In this document: positions 45,848 through 56,916 of the stretch, in pieces
Layout: each line of letters begins with the position of its first letter
Numbering within the stretch: the stretch's first letter is position 1
Assembly (NCBI GenBank): GCA_020747065.1
Contig: JAGMVK010000005.1
Coordinates: 1 to 64,000 of the forward strand
Reading direction: 5' to 3'
DNA from: Cadophora sp. MPI-SDFR-AT-0126
Lineage: Eukaryota; Ascomycota; Leotiomycetes; Helotiales; Ploettnerulaceae
DNA: 64,000 nt
Program-made: the position numbers and the translations under genes
Notes under the pieces: model-generated
What the model saw: the letters and a program-made list of their open reading frames with translations, nothing else
What the model was told of the DNA's origin: nothing
The model's database searches: none

Positions 45848-48310
45848 ATGGCCGGTAGGCAACTCGTTCCTCCATGCTCATCCACAGCAAAGCTAATATC
45901 AACAGACGAACCTCGAAGATCCGTTCGCGCGACGAAGGGCGTTCATACTGGAAAGATGGACCTGGACTCTACCCCCGAACCCAAGAAGAAAGGATCCAAG
46001 AAGAAGAAGGTCGAGAAGGAGGAAGAAGCCGAAGTCATTCGTTGTGTCTGTGGTGCAGTCAGCAGTCCTCCAGGGGACGAGGAACCATGGATCGCATGCG
46101 ACAATTGTACCGTCTGGCAGCACAACGTCTGCGTTGGAGTTACCACTTTCGAGGACGAAATACCCGAGCATTATCTCTGTGAGGAGTGTGGTCCGGCTGG
46201 TCACAAGGAATTGTTGGACGGATTGAAGAAAGGAATCAAGGTTTGGGAGATGCGCCAGAAGAAACACATCCTTCAGCAGGCACAGGCCGAGCAAGAAGAG
46301 AAGGAAGAGAAGCCAAAGGGAAAGAAAAAGGGCAAGCGAGTCAGTGATCCAGCTACCAACGGCAAGGCCACTTCACCCTCGACACCACTGAAGAAAGATA
46401 CCCCCCGTGCTGGCAGTGCCAAACGGAAGGTCAGAGATGAATCCCAAGATGTAGGTCCACCTTCTGTGTCCTTTGATCCGTTGCTAATGATTCAGGAACC
46501 AAAATCGAAAGTTCGCAAAGTCTCTGCCGCACAGACTCCACGACAAGAATCACCTCCTTCCGACCTTCCTGTCAAGCTCTCCGATGTTCACGATATACTC
46601 AAGGAGGGAGGCGCAAAAATAATCATGAAGAATCTCAAGGCTGCCATTTCCCATGCTATTAATAATCATGTGTACAGCCTGGCCCAGAGTGATACGCTAG
46701 ATGCAAAGGTGGAACGTCTTGCCATTCAGATCCAAGATGCTGTGGCAACTACCCACAGCGACAAGCATTCCTATACAGCCAAATGTCGAATGATCGCTGC
46801 CAATCTCAAAACAAATCAAGAACTCACGGACCGTCTTCTCAAGCGGACATTGCTACCCAGTACACTTGCAACCATGTCGTCAGATGATATGGCTAGCAAG
46901 GAGCTGAAGAAGGAAGTGGCAGGACTCAAAGCACGTGCAGACAAGCAGGCTATCATGGTCACAGATGATGGTCCAAGGATGCGACGTACTCACAAGGGAG
47001 AGGAAGTCATCGAGGACGATAATTTTGCCATGGCAAGTGACGCTATGCCAATCTCTCGCAGGCGAAGCATGTTGGATCCCAACGCACAGATGGCTGTCCG
47101 TTCACGCGAGAACTCTCCAGGAAACGTCGAGCCCGAAGACATCGATTCATACCGTGGCACTGATGATATCCGAGGGAATGCTGCTCCAAAATTGGCACTT
47201 CAGACAAGGAAGCCATCTCAACCCGATTTTGACTACAACAAAGTCGTCTCTCAGGTCGCCCCATCTCCAATCACATCACAACATATTCGTCGAGAATCTT
47301 CAAATAACGCACCGCCAGTCAGTGGTCCAGGTGTTGATCCGGAAATCGACAAGATGCTTCAAGATGACGAGGGAGATTCCGATGCCTACTCACCAGCCGA
47401 ATACCCCACCGACCCCGACGTTGTTTGGCATGGAAGTGTGACAATGGAATCCATTGCCAGGTTCCCTGCTTCGGCAAAGCATGTCGCAGGGTTTACAGAA
47501 AAGATTGCTGCATCTTGGAAAGACAACCTTCAGAAGGACCTCAAGATTGCAGGAAGGATCGACCAAGACAAGGCGAACGAATACCTCTGCAGCTTACGAT
47601 ACAGCCCTCCAACTGATGTTGCTGTTGTTAGCATCACTCCTATTGGCGAATCTTCCGAATCTGATTTCCTTGCACTGTATCAGTATTTCGAGTCCAGGAA
47701 GCGGTATGGCGTCCTCACAAACAAAGGATTGGGCAATATCCGCGATACATACCTTGTCCCTGTCCCACCAAGTCCCGGAAGCTTGCCGGATTTTATCACG
47801 AACCTTGAAGGTCATACTGTGCCCGAAAGCCGCTCTAGTCCGATGCTACTTGTTGCCCTGGTCATCCGTAATGACATTAACGTCGAACAGCCGCCACGAG
47901 TCAATGCCGATTCTCCATCTGTCTTGAATCATTCACAACGTCAAATGTCAATCTCTGGAGTTGGTGCTGGCCCTGCAATGTCCCCCATCAACCCTCAGGG
48001 AGCCTTCGCCACGCCGCCTATTCCCCAGCAAGGATTCTCTCATGACGATGCACAACGTCGGCAAATGGAAGAGCAACAAAAGATCGATCAGCGAGCAGGA
48101 GAAGCTTCTGCAAGCGAAATTCTTGGTCCGTACCAAGATGCGCCCACAGTAGCATTTCTGATGCCGCAAGCCTACCAGATGAGGCCGGTCGAGTGGCAAA
48201 TTATTCGTGGCATCCTTGAAGAAGACGAGAAGGCACGAGTCGATTTGCAGCACATGAGCCAGGTGTTGGAGGTCAGAATGCAGAGCCATGAGCAACAAGC
48301 TCGTCGTTGA
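45848..48310 (+). CDS. bye1: Bye1-like transcription factor (PHD finger, TFIIS central domain, SPOC)
   Basis: The ATG is followed by a 51-bp intron (45855-45905) whose removal gives MADEPRRSVRATKG, the usual N-terminus. A second probable intron at 46451-46495 (GTAGGT...GCTAATGATTCAG) would leave about 788 residues. Both introns are multiples of three without stops. The PHD finger (about residues 49-97) has the C4HC3 set: RCVCG, IACDNCTVWQHNVCVG, LCEEC. The TFIIS central (M) domain (about 225-350) starts LSDVHDILKEGGAKIIMKNL. The SPOC domain (about 480-640) contains DVVWHGSVTMESIARFPA and YGVLTNKG. The C-terminus is Gln/Pro-rich. In yeast Bye1 binds RNA polymerase II and H3K4me3 and modulates elongation. 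The domain order here is identical, so this is a confident orthologue-level call. Confidence 0.92.
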   Translation: MAGRQLVPPCSSTAKLISTDEPRRSVRATKGVHTGKMDLDSTPEPKKKGSKKKKVEKEEEAEVIRCVCGAVSSPPGDEEPWIACDNCTVWQHNVCVGVTTFEDEIPEHYLCEECGPAGHKELLDGLKKGIKVWEMRQKKHILQQAQAEQEEKEEKPKGKKKGKRVSDPATNGKATSPSTPLKKDTPRAGSAKRKVRDESQDVGPPSVSFDPLLMIQEPKSKVRKVSAAQTPRQESPPSDLPVKLSDVHDILKEGGAKIIMKNLKAAISHAINNHVYSLAQSDTLDAKVERLAIQIQDAVATTHSDKHSYTAKCRMIAANLKTNQELTDRLLKRTLLPSTLATMSSDDMASKELKKEVAGLKARADKQAIMVTDDGPRMRRTHKGEEVIEDDNFAMASDAMPISRRRSMLDPNAQMAVRSRENSPGNVEPEDIDSYRGTDDIRGNAAPKLALQTRKPSQPDFDYNKVVSQVAPSPITSQHIRRESSNNAPPVSGPGVDPEIDKMLQDDEGDSDAYSPAEYPTDPDVVWHGSVTMESIARFPASAKHVAGFTEKIAASWKDNLQKDLKIAGRIDQDKANEYLCSLRYSPPTDVAVVSITPIGESSESDFLALYQYFESRKRYGVLTNKGLGNIRDTYLVPVPPSPGSLPDFITNLEGHTVPESRSSPMLLVALVIRNDINVEQPPRVNADSPSVLNHSQRQMSISGVGAGPAMSPINPQGAFATPPIPQQGFSHDDAQRRQMEEQQKIDQRAGEASASEILGPYQDAPTVAFLMPQAYQMRPVEWQIIRGILEEDEKARVDLQHMSQVLEVRMQSHEQQARR

Positions 48311-49742
48311 GTACGGATGGAAATGTAGATGGTTAGAGTTATGGATGGAATGACCGCGTAAATGAAGTTTGTTGCTACTTGCTTGCCTTTTTTTTTCTAT
48401 GACGCAGGGCCATTCTAGGTTGTTGCAGATTACCTTACCATCAGAAAGAATACTCGATGGTTCGATGTGGGTGGGCGTCTTTCACGATACCATTATGAGA
48501 TCATGGCCGGCTGGATAGTTAGGATCATGGATCTCTTCTTACTTGTTCGCTTCTGTACATACCTGTTTGTCTTTACTCGTGAAAATTTGACTTTATGCTA
48601 TTAACTAGTCTCATATAATTCGTGCCACTGTTGTTGGTGTCGCCTGACTGTTTGATTTTCTGAACTGGGATCGTGACAAAATTTGAAGTCAAAATCGGTG
48701 TAATAGGAAAATCTGGAGACACTCTGCAAAGAGAAAAGGCCTGCATTTCGCGCCCTTGGTCATACTGAGCTCAGGTTGGTCGAACCTGGGGATGTATTGA
48801 CTTGGCACATACGACACACCGTCATTGCAGCTGTTAATGACAAAGAAAATATAACTTTGTACAAGCTAGCAATTGTTGAAGGTTGATCCTCGCATTTACT
48901 GATGTTTAGCCTCGGCACAAGGTGTGGCATAAAGAGGCCAAGGCCTCAGCCGAGATACGTCGTCGCACAGCCCTGCCATCTCCGTACTTAGCTCTGACCT
49001 CAAGATGATTTGTACCTTCCACCCAGCCTGGATGACTGTCTGGGATGGTCGTTATTTTCCAGTTTGAAATCCTACTGCTGCCATCCTGAGATCAAGAACT
49101 GTGGATAGAAGTTTCCCCGAAGCAAATTCGGCTCGGCACGGCAGTTGACGTATCGGGCCGTGCATCCCCGGTCGCCAAGTCCCTGGCCCACATATTGTTA
49201 GCGCAGCCTTTAACTCCCTTCCCTATCCCAGCTTCGACAACACTCAATTATTGCAGGTGAAACAACGACGCATTGCATTGCCATCGCACTGCAGAAAAAG
49301 AGACTTCGACTTCGTTCAGGATCCGTACCATACGGCGAGATACAGCCCACAATACTGCCCAGTCAGGGAAGATATTGACAGCCACCGTGCTCTTCATGCA
49401 CACTGTTGAAACGACCGGTGGGCTGGGATGGTGTGCGGGTGTTGACTGATTGCTTCATTTCTCTAGCTTCTCTGCTTCTCTCCTTTCATCTCCTCGGCTG
49501 AAGATCTCCTGGCGTCGCGCTCGTGGCATTGCCTCGCGTTGCATTGCGTTGATACAAGCTATCCACGCACTGTCGGCGCCATCCATTCTTCAGCTCCGTG
49601 CTTGTTGACTACTATTTTCCTCTCGATGTCTTGAACAGGCACGACCACTTATAGCTTGTTTCTTCCTTCCCTTTCTCTCTCCTTTCTTGTCGACTCTCTT
49701 CCTCTCGCTCTCCCGTCACTCTCCCTCCTCGTTAACAAAATT
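48311..49742. other. Intergenic region upstream of CYP505
   Basis: No gene seen in 1.4 kb. The last 150 bp before 49743 are strongly pyrimidine-rich (TTCCCTTTCTCTCTCC), a common feature of fungal core promoters and leaders. Confidence 0.5.
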
Positions 49743-52700
49743 ATGACTGAGCCAATTCCTGGGCCGCCAGGCCTTCCACTACTGGGAAACATCAATGATA
49801 TTGACCCAGCAGACTCTATAGCAAGTCTGCGCAGACTAGCAGATACATATGGTAAGCAAGCTCCCACTACCGCTCCCACTACCAGTCTCGTATAGGTTCA
49901 TCTTCTAACTTCGTGCCAGGCCCGATCTTTAAGCTCACTCTTGGGGGCAGCGAGAAAGTATTCATATCCACTCACGAACTCATGAATGAGGTTTGCGACG
50001 AGAAACGATTCACGAAATCGGTAGCTGGCGCTCTCGAGGAGATCCGAAACGGTGTACACGATGGTCTCTTCACAGCATATCCTGGGGAACACAATTGGGA
50101 GATAGCACATAGAGTTTTGATGCCGGGTAGAGGGCCTTCCCGTTGAATTTGTGCCTGGGGCTAATTTGTGCAGCATTTGGACCGCTCTCTATCCGATCAA
50201 TGTTTGACGAAATGCATGATATCGCTTCTCAGTTGGTAGTCAAATGGGCTAGGTTTGGCCCAAAGGAGAAGATCAATGTTCCAGACGACTTCACGAGGTT
50301 GACTTTGGATTCCATCGCCCTGTTTGTGTCTCCATCCCCAGGTCTGCGTCGCTAATATCAATAGTTGTGCCATGGATACACGATTCAACAGCTTTTACCA
50401 CACAGACATGCATCCTTTTATTGACGCTATGGTTGGGCTATTACAGGAATCTGCCGCGAGGTCCAGACGGCCAGCGGTAGCGAACTACTTCTACAGATCT
50501 GCTCAACATAAATACGATGCAGATATTGCTCTCTTGAAGAAAGTTGCTGCAGAAGTGGTTGCAGAGAGGAGGACAAACCCAACTAATAAAAAAGACCTGC
50601 TGAATGCCATGATCAATGGTCGAGATCCAAAAACTGGTGAAGGACTGACGGAGGAAAGCATTTTCAACAATATGATTACATTCTTGATTGCTGGTACCTC
50701 TTCCCTCTCCCTGCAGGACGTCATCTGACCCATCGTAGGCCACGAGACTACAAGCGGCATGCTTTCGTTCTTGTTCTACTACCTCCTAAAGAATCCAGTA
50801 GCATACCAGGCTGCTCAACGCCAAGTCGACGAAGTTGTTGGAAGAGGTCCAATCACAGTCGATCATATGTCGAAGCTTCCCTACATCGAAGCATGTCTTC
50901 GAGAGACTCTACGACTCACACCTACCGCGCCTGCTTTCACACTGCAGCCACTTACCGACTCCCCGGATGAGTATACCACTCTTGGTGGCAAATATCAAGT
51001 CAAGAAGGGACAATCTATTATCGCTTTACTCGGCTCGATTCATCGAGATCCTGTAGTTTTCGGATCCGATGCCGAAGCATTCAGGCCAGAGAGGATGCTA
51101 GATGAGCCATTCTCCAAACTACCGAACAATAGCTGGAAGCCGTTCGGCAATGGGATGCGAGGCTGTATTGGACGACCATTTGCTTGGCAAGAGGCGATCC
51201 TAACAACTGCGATGTTGCTCCAAACCTTTAATTTTCGCCAGGATGATCCAAGCTACTCTCTGCAAATCAAGCAGACCTTGACTATAAAGCCCAAGGACTT
51301 TTTCATGCACGCCTCGCTACGAGGCCATATCGATCCCGTCTACCTCGAAAAGATGCTGCATGTAGACACATCCAAAGACGCAAAAGTAAGTGACTCGCTA
51401 TTCTGTTTGAATATTGTGAAGTCCTCAGGGGATTACCTTTCCCGAAAACTGCCTTCCCAATCTGCCAATCGCTGATTCCCTGGCTAGGCACAACACAATG
51501 CTAGAAACATGGACATTACGAAAGGTGGCAAGACCAAGAAGCCAATGACGATTTTGTACGGATCAAATGCTGGGACATGTGAGGCTCTGGCCCAAAGTCT
51601 GGCAAGAACGGCGTCTGGTCGCGGCTATCAGGCTCAAGTTGAGCCTCTAGACAACGCAGTTGATAAGGTGCCAAGAGATCAACCAGTTATCCTCATCTCT
51701 TCAAGCTATGAAGGCCAACCTCCTGATAACGCAGCACACTTTTTTGCATGGCTTCAAAACTTGGAGAGTCCAACGCTCAAGGGTGTCAAATATGCCGTCT
51801 TCGGGTGCGGAAATCGTGAGTACTCCAACCACTTTCTTGAACAATACCCCCTCCCTATAAAGGGACATTCCAGTGATTGTGGAGAACATGTAAATTTACT
51901 AACGACTTCAGATGATTGGGTTTCAACATTTCATCGAGTTCCGAAACTTCTCAATTCTGGGTTCAAAGATCACGGAGCGACTCAAATTGCGAAAATAGGT
52001 CTTGGAGATGCTGCAGCTGGTGATATTTTCAACGATTTCGACCGATGGCAGGATGAGCAATTGTGGTCTGCTCTTGGCAGCGATGCAGAGCCTGAGGAGG
52101 AAGTCGGCCTGGCAATTGATATTGATACGGGTTCCAGGCGATCAAAACTGCGACAGGATGTCAGAGAGGCAGTTGTCATGAGCAACCAGCTGCTTACCAA
52201 AGATGGGGAACCTGAGAAGCGTCATATTGTCTTGACTTTACCAACCGGCATGACCTACAAAGCCGGCGATTATCTCGCTGTGCTCCCAATGAACAATCCC
52301 AGAGTCATTCGTCGAGTCTTGAAATGGTCACATCTACCCTGGGATACGATGCTGACTATCAAAGATGGAGCAAACACCACACTGCCTACGGGTCACCCAA
52401 TATCGATGATGGACATATTGGGCATGTATGTCGAGCTCAGCCAGCCAGCAACACGAAAGGTAAGTCCTCAGATTCCCATGATGTGCCTAAGATCTGACTT
52501 TCTCTACAGAATATTACACGAATTGCCGCATCCTGCGCTGACAAGACAGTTCGATCTGAAATCTCAGCACTAGCCGGAGAGATGTTCGAGCAAGAAATAC
52601 TCGGTAAGCGACGATCACCACTGGATATCCTGGAAGAGTTCCCTGCTGCTGCCCTGCCACTTGGTGATTTCTTGGCCATGCTTCCTCCTATGCGGATCCG

Positions 52701-53385
52701 CCAATACTCGATTTCGTCTTCGCCTCTGGCAGACCCCACAACTGCCACGATAACATGGTCTGTTCTAGATACTCCGTCAATAGCAGTAGGCTCCAAACGA
52801 TTTCTGGGAGTTGCTTCGAATTATTTGTCCAGTGTTGAAGAGGGTGATCGAATCCACGTCGCTGTTAAACCCAGTCATGGCAACTTCCATCCTCCTGCTG
52901 ATATCGAAAATACTCCAGTTATCATGTTTTGCGCAGGGACGGGCCTAGCTCCATTCAGAGGATTTGTGCAGGAACGGGCTATGCAGATACAAGCAGGCCG
53001 CAGGCTTGCTCCAGCTTATCTTTTCATAGGCTGTTCCCACCCTAAAAAGGATGCATTGTTCTCGGACGAGCTATCACAGTGGGAGAAGGATGGCGTCGTG
53101 AAACTATTTTACGCTTTCTCCAAGTCGAGCTCTGATAGCAAGGGATGCCGCTACGTTCAGGATAGACTCTGGGAAGAGCGAGACGAAATGGTCAAGGTGT
53201 TCAATGACGGTGCATCATTGTACGTCTGCGGGAGTAGCATGGTCGGCGAGGGAGTTGCAAGTACCACCAAACGCATTTACCAAGAAGCAGCTGAGGCTTT
53301 GGGAAAATCGAAATCGGACGATGAGGTCGAGGCGTGGTTTGCAGGGATCAAAAGCGATCGATATGCGAGCGATGTCTTCGTTTGA
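49743..53385 (+). CDS. CYP505: Self-sufficient cytochrome P450 : P450 reductase fusion (CYP505 family, P450foxy-like)
   Basis: Eight exons: 49743-49851, 49920-50126, 50174-50321, 50365-50693, 50739-51385, 51488-51815, 51912-52459 and 52510-53385. All phases agree, giving about 1,063 residues, the usual size. The P450 half starts [13 protein letters not shown], has the I-helix oxygen-activating motif AGHETTSG (Thr about 268), ETLR, and the heme-binding [10 protein letters not shown] with Cys407. A linker leads to the FMN flavodoxin domain ([26 protein letters not shown]), the FAD domain ([10 protein letters not shown]) and the NADPH domain ([12 protein letters not shown], ending RYASDVFV). Members hydroxylate fatty acids at subterminal positions using NADPH without a separate reductase. 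It has no N-terminal membrane anchor, so it should be soluble. Intron 6 (51816-51911) is 96 bp and stop-free. No lesions seen. Confidence 0.95.
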
Positions 53386-53807
53386 ACTTATCTATTTCGG
53401 AGAGGGTGTGGCGTTCAGAGGATAGCTCAGGTGGAACGGACTCTTGTTTTTGATGTGAACAGTGATGCTCTCAAAGTACTATAGAGCATGAAAATTGGGA
53501 ATGGAATGGTGACTTATGTTTCCCATCTTAGAGATTACTTGTAAGTGAGAGATTACTTTGGCTGCTTCAGCGCCCAGATCTGGGTTACAAGTGGGATGCA
53601 ATCCCGTTTGTTATCTGCAGCGCGATGAGCAGTTCGAATCATTTTTTCCAAGTTGGGGCATCGGATCCCTCCGTACCCCACAATATATCCCCGCCTCTAG
53701 CCGCCACATCATATGAAAGCCACGACCTCGACCGAAGAACACATTTCTGGTATGTCCCTGGAATAGAGCTTCTCAAATTTCCGAGATAATAAGCCCAGGC
53801 AGATGTC
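53386..53807. other. Intergenic region
   Basis: No gene seen. It contains the end of CYP505 transcription and the leader of the PhzF-like gene. Confidence 0.45.
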
Positions 53808-54846
53808 ATGGCAAAACAGTTGTCTTTCGTGAGTTTCCGAGACCGGATGAGGACACTACTGACACTCAAAGGCGGTATATGATACCATGACATCAACTCC
53901 ATTTTCTGGAAATGCAACGCCAGTATTGGTGTTGAACAGTTTTGAGGATTGGCTTTCCGAGAGGTCTATGCAACTCATCGCAAGGGAGCTCAATCATTCT
54001 GAGACGGTGTTTGTACGGCGTCGTCCCAGCTCCAATCCAGATACATATGATATCCGATTCTTCACGCCATATATAGAAGAACCCTTTTGTGGCCATGGAA
54101 TACTAGGAGCTGCCCATGCCTTGCATCTCTCCGCGGGGTTGACAACATTCGAATTCGTGACAGCTACGGGGATCGAAACAAGGGCATCTGTATCAACTAA
54201 ATCTCATACCTGGGCAAACGATGGGGATACAGTTGCTGTTTCAATGAACTTTCCTTGCTCGCCCGTGGTCGCCAGGCTTCAGCCATCAATGGATATAAAA
54301 GCGAAGTTTGCTGCAGCGTTGGGGCTCGACGAAGTTGAGATTTTGCAGATCGGCATGAACGATCTTATGGACATCGTACTGGAATTGAACCCAGAGGTTG
54401 ATTTTTCAGCTGCAACCATGATTATTGATCCAGTGGCCTTGTTAAAAGCTAGTCCGCCGGGTACTAGAAGCCAAGTTATAACCAGTTCCTGGGCTCTCGA
54501 TAAGGATGTGGACTTTGCGAAAAGGGTCTTTGCTTATGGTTCAGAAGGTTGGTGTCACTGCTTGTCTCCCTTGCTATGGCCGAGATGATGAGTTGATAAC
54601 CGACGCTGATGAGGAACAGATCAAGCAACCGGATCGACGTATTGCGCACTTGTGCCATACTGGGGAGCGAGGCTGCAGAAAACGGAATTGAAAGCTCTGC
54701 AGCCTTCATGGCGAGGAGGATCATCCACTGTGAGATGGGATCAAAACAATTCTCGAGTAGAAATTATTGCGGAGTCGGTGAAGACAATAGATGGAAGAAT
54801 CAAGACTGACAGGGAACAGATGAGGGGTGACGGTCCGAGGCTTTGA
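53808..54846 (+). CDS. PhzF-family isomerase-like protein
   Basis: Three exons (53808-53828, 53872-54547, 54620-54846; introns 43 and 72 bp) give about 307 residues starting MAKQLSFAVYDTMTSTPFSGN, which fits the family N-terminus better than the internal Met at 53887. The catalytic motif NHSETVFV places the active-site Glu at about residue 51. PFCGHGILGAAHAL matches the conserved CGHATLGAAH block. The last intron restores the second-lobe motif YGSEDQATGSTYCALVPYW (the D-x-x-TGS loop). PhzF-like proteins are two-lobed, diaminopimelate-epimerase-fold enzymes. Most fungal members have no known substrate. The neighbouring CYP505 and esterase suggest small-molecule metabolism, but this is inference. 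Confidence 0.85.
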
Positions 54847-55143
54847 GCTTCCAGAGCGGGTACAGCCGAGTAGGACAGAAATTGATCGATACCATCACAC
54901 CCTAACCAATATTACGGCAGCCCTTACCGAATGCCGGGGCTAGCAAGTTCAGTTTTTGGGGGATGCAGGTCCATGACAGGCCACCAGGGGTACTTGTGGA
55001 ATTTGCTAGATTAGCCTAATCCGATCGGCCAAAACTTTGTTCCAGCGAGCTGAAGTTTTTCCGTGAAAGTATGAAATTCTTATAAAGAGCATTCGGAGCT
55101 TTCATCAACATGCATCGTGCTGTCTGTCAATCCAGTGCCCACT

Positions 55144-56512
55144 ATGAGGTGCTCTTTTAGTCAAGTGGTCGTCTTGGCAAGTTGGTTCACCCAGGTGGCT
55201 CATGCCACCATATTCCAAAACGGTCAGGTCCGCGATGTGGACTTCCCCAGTACTATCTTCACTGCCAGTTTGGCTAGTTGGAGGACTTACAAGCCCAACT
55301 CGAAGGAATTGAGTTACAAAGGTCGCTGGGATTCGAAGTTCATCTCATGGTGGAGGTAAATAGAATAACTTTCCTCGCGGTACACCTCGCTCACTCAAAC
55401 AGTGCACCAGGATTGAAATTCGGAGTGACTGGAAATCAAGTAGCAATATCTTTTGGCAACTGGACTTCACCTGGTGTACTTGTTGGCTTTCGATTCGATG
55501 GCTTGGACTGGCAATTTACCAACATCAGTGCCAGTGCCACACATCTCTTCGCTTCCACCGATCCAGGTATTGATGCAACCCACCGCTCAGTATTTGAGAT
55601 TCGGGTGACCAATTACGCATATGGAATCCAGATCCAGTCCGTCTACACCGCACCAAAGTCCACTCTTTTTAAAGTCCCCGATTTCAAACGTCGTCTCGAA
55701 GTCATTGGCGATTCGCTTTCATCTGGATATTCTGGGACCTATGAAGGTCTCGCCGGGTTCGGCTACGGACTTGGTGCGGGACTCGGAGACACCGAATGGA
55801 GTGTCACAGGGTATCCAGGAATCTGTGTGCACGATCAAGACTGCTGGGGAAACCCACGAGGACAGACATATCAATGGTACCAGACTTCTGATACAAGTCC
55901 TAGAGCAGCAGCTATCTATGGCACGAATCCCGAGCCATGGGATTTCAAGAAACATCCTGCTGCTGACTTGGTCGTTATAAATTTGGGCACGAATGACAAC
56001 AATTCCGCGAATAACGTAGGGACTGAGAACTATTACAAGAGTTATGTGACGCTAGTCGAAGGTGTCCATGAGAAATACCCGAAAGCAAACATCGTATTAA
56101 TGGTCAGTATTCTCAGCTTCCTCTCTCGTCTTGCACTTGACAAGAAATCGAGGTTGAAATGAAATGTTTGCTCACACCCTTAAAGTCCCTCTGGAATGGC
56201 TTCGACAAATCCGGAACCACCTACAGAGAAGTAGGAGCATACATCACGGAGATTTACGACGTGTACAAACACTTCAACAGCCGATCTTATCTTTCTGGAC
56301 GGCAGCAGCCTTTTGTGCATTACTTCAATTCGACAGGTATTCTGCAGCACAATGATATCAGTCCAGTGTGGCATCCGACGGACGTGGGACATATCAAACT
56401 GGCAAGCCATTTGATGCAGTACATCAAGAATAAGTTCGATTGGGGCTTTGCGGCTACGGGTCCGGAGATTCAGCATGAGACAATGTACTGGAATGACCAA
56501 GTTAGTTACTAG
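55144..56512 (+). CDS. Secreted SGNH/GDSL esterase (CE2-like acetylesterase)
   Basis: Three exons (55144-55355, 55403-56102, 56186-56512; introns 47 and 83 bp) give about 412 residues. The Met at 55144 begins a signal peptide (MRCSFSQVVVLASWFTQVAHA). Residues about 30-160 resemble the N-terminal beta-sandwich of CE2 esterases (WWSAPGLKFGVTG, FRFDGLDWQ). The SGNH hydrolase domain has the nucleophile block VIGDSLSSGYSG, the Asn block VINLGTNDNN, and the catalytic Asp-His block SPVWHPTDVGHIKLASHL. CE2 enzymes remove acetyl groups from xylan and glucomannan, or transfer them. This suggests extracellular plant-polysaccharide deacetylation. All catalytic blocks are intact. Confidence 0.88.
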
Positions 56513-56916
56513 GTTACGTGGTAGAGACGTGAAATACCTTACACTCATGAATAAATGTCTCTTCCACCGGTTGCGTCTCAGTCGCTGAAAGTGAGCAACT
56601 CCTCCTTCGATCTGAGCTCATAACCTAATGAGCATACCTGAGCCGAGCCTGAGTAAACCTGAGCAAGCCTGGTGGCAGTCATGTTTCGCAATTAATGAAG
56701 ACGATCACCAACAGCAGATATTGGAGGACATAGGTATTTTTGAACTATCGGGTTCGAATCAAAGATTCGCCACAGTGAAGTCAGTGGTTGATGTAGAATT
56801 CTAAACTATATCATAGTTCACCAAAGATTTCGCGTTGACAGAATCTCGATTGATGTGAAAGAGAATTCAGAGTTTGTCTGCATTGCCAATTACTAACAAT
56901 TCCTTGACTCTGCTTA
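56513..56916. other. Intergenic region between convergent genes
   Basis: No gene. It contains repeated short GAGC(C)TGAG/CCTGAG units near 56637-56672. It separates the esterase and transporter 3' ends. Confidence 0.45.
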
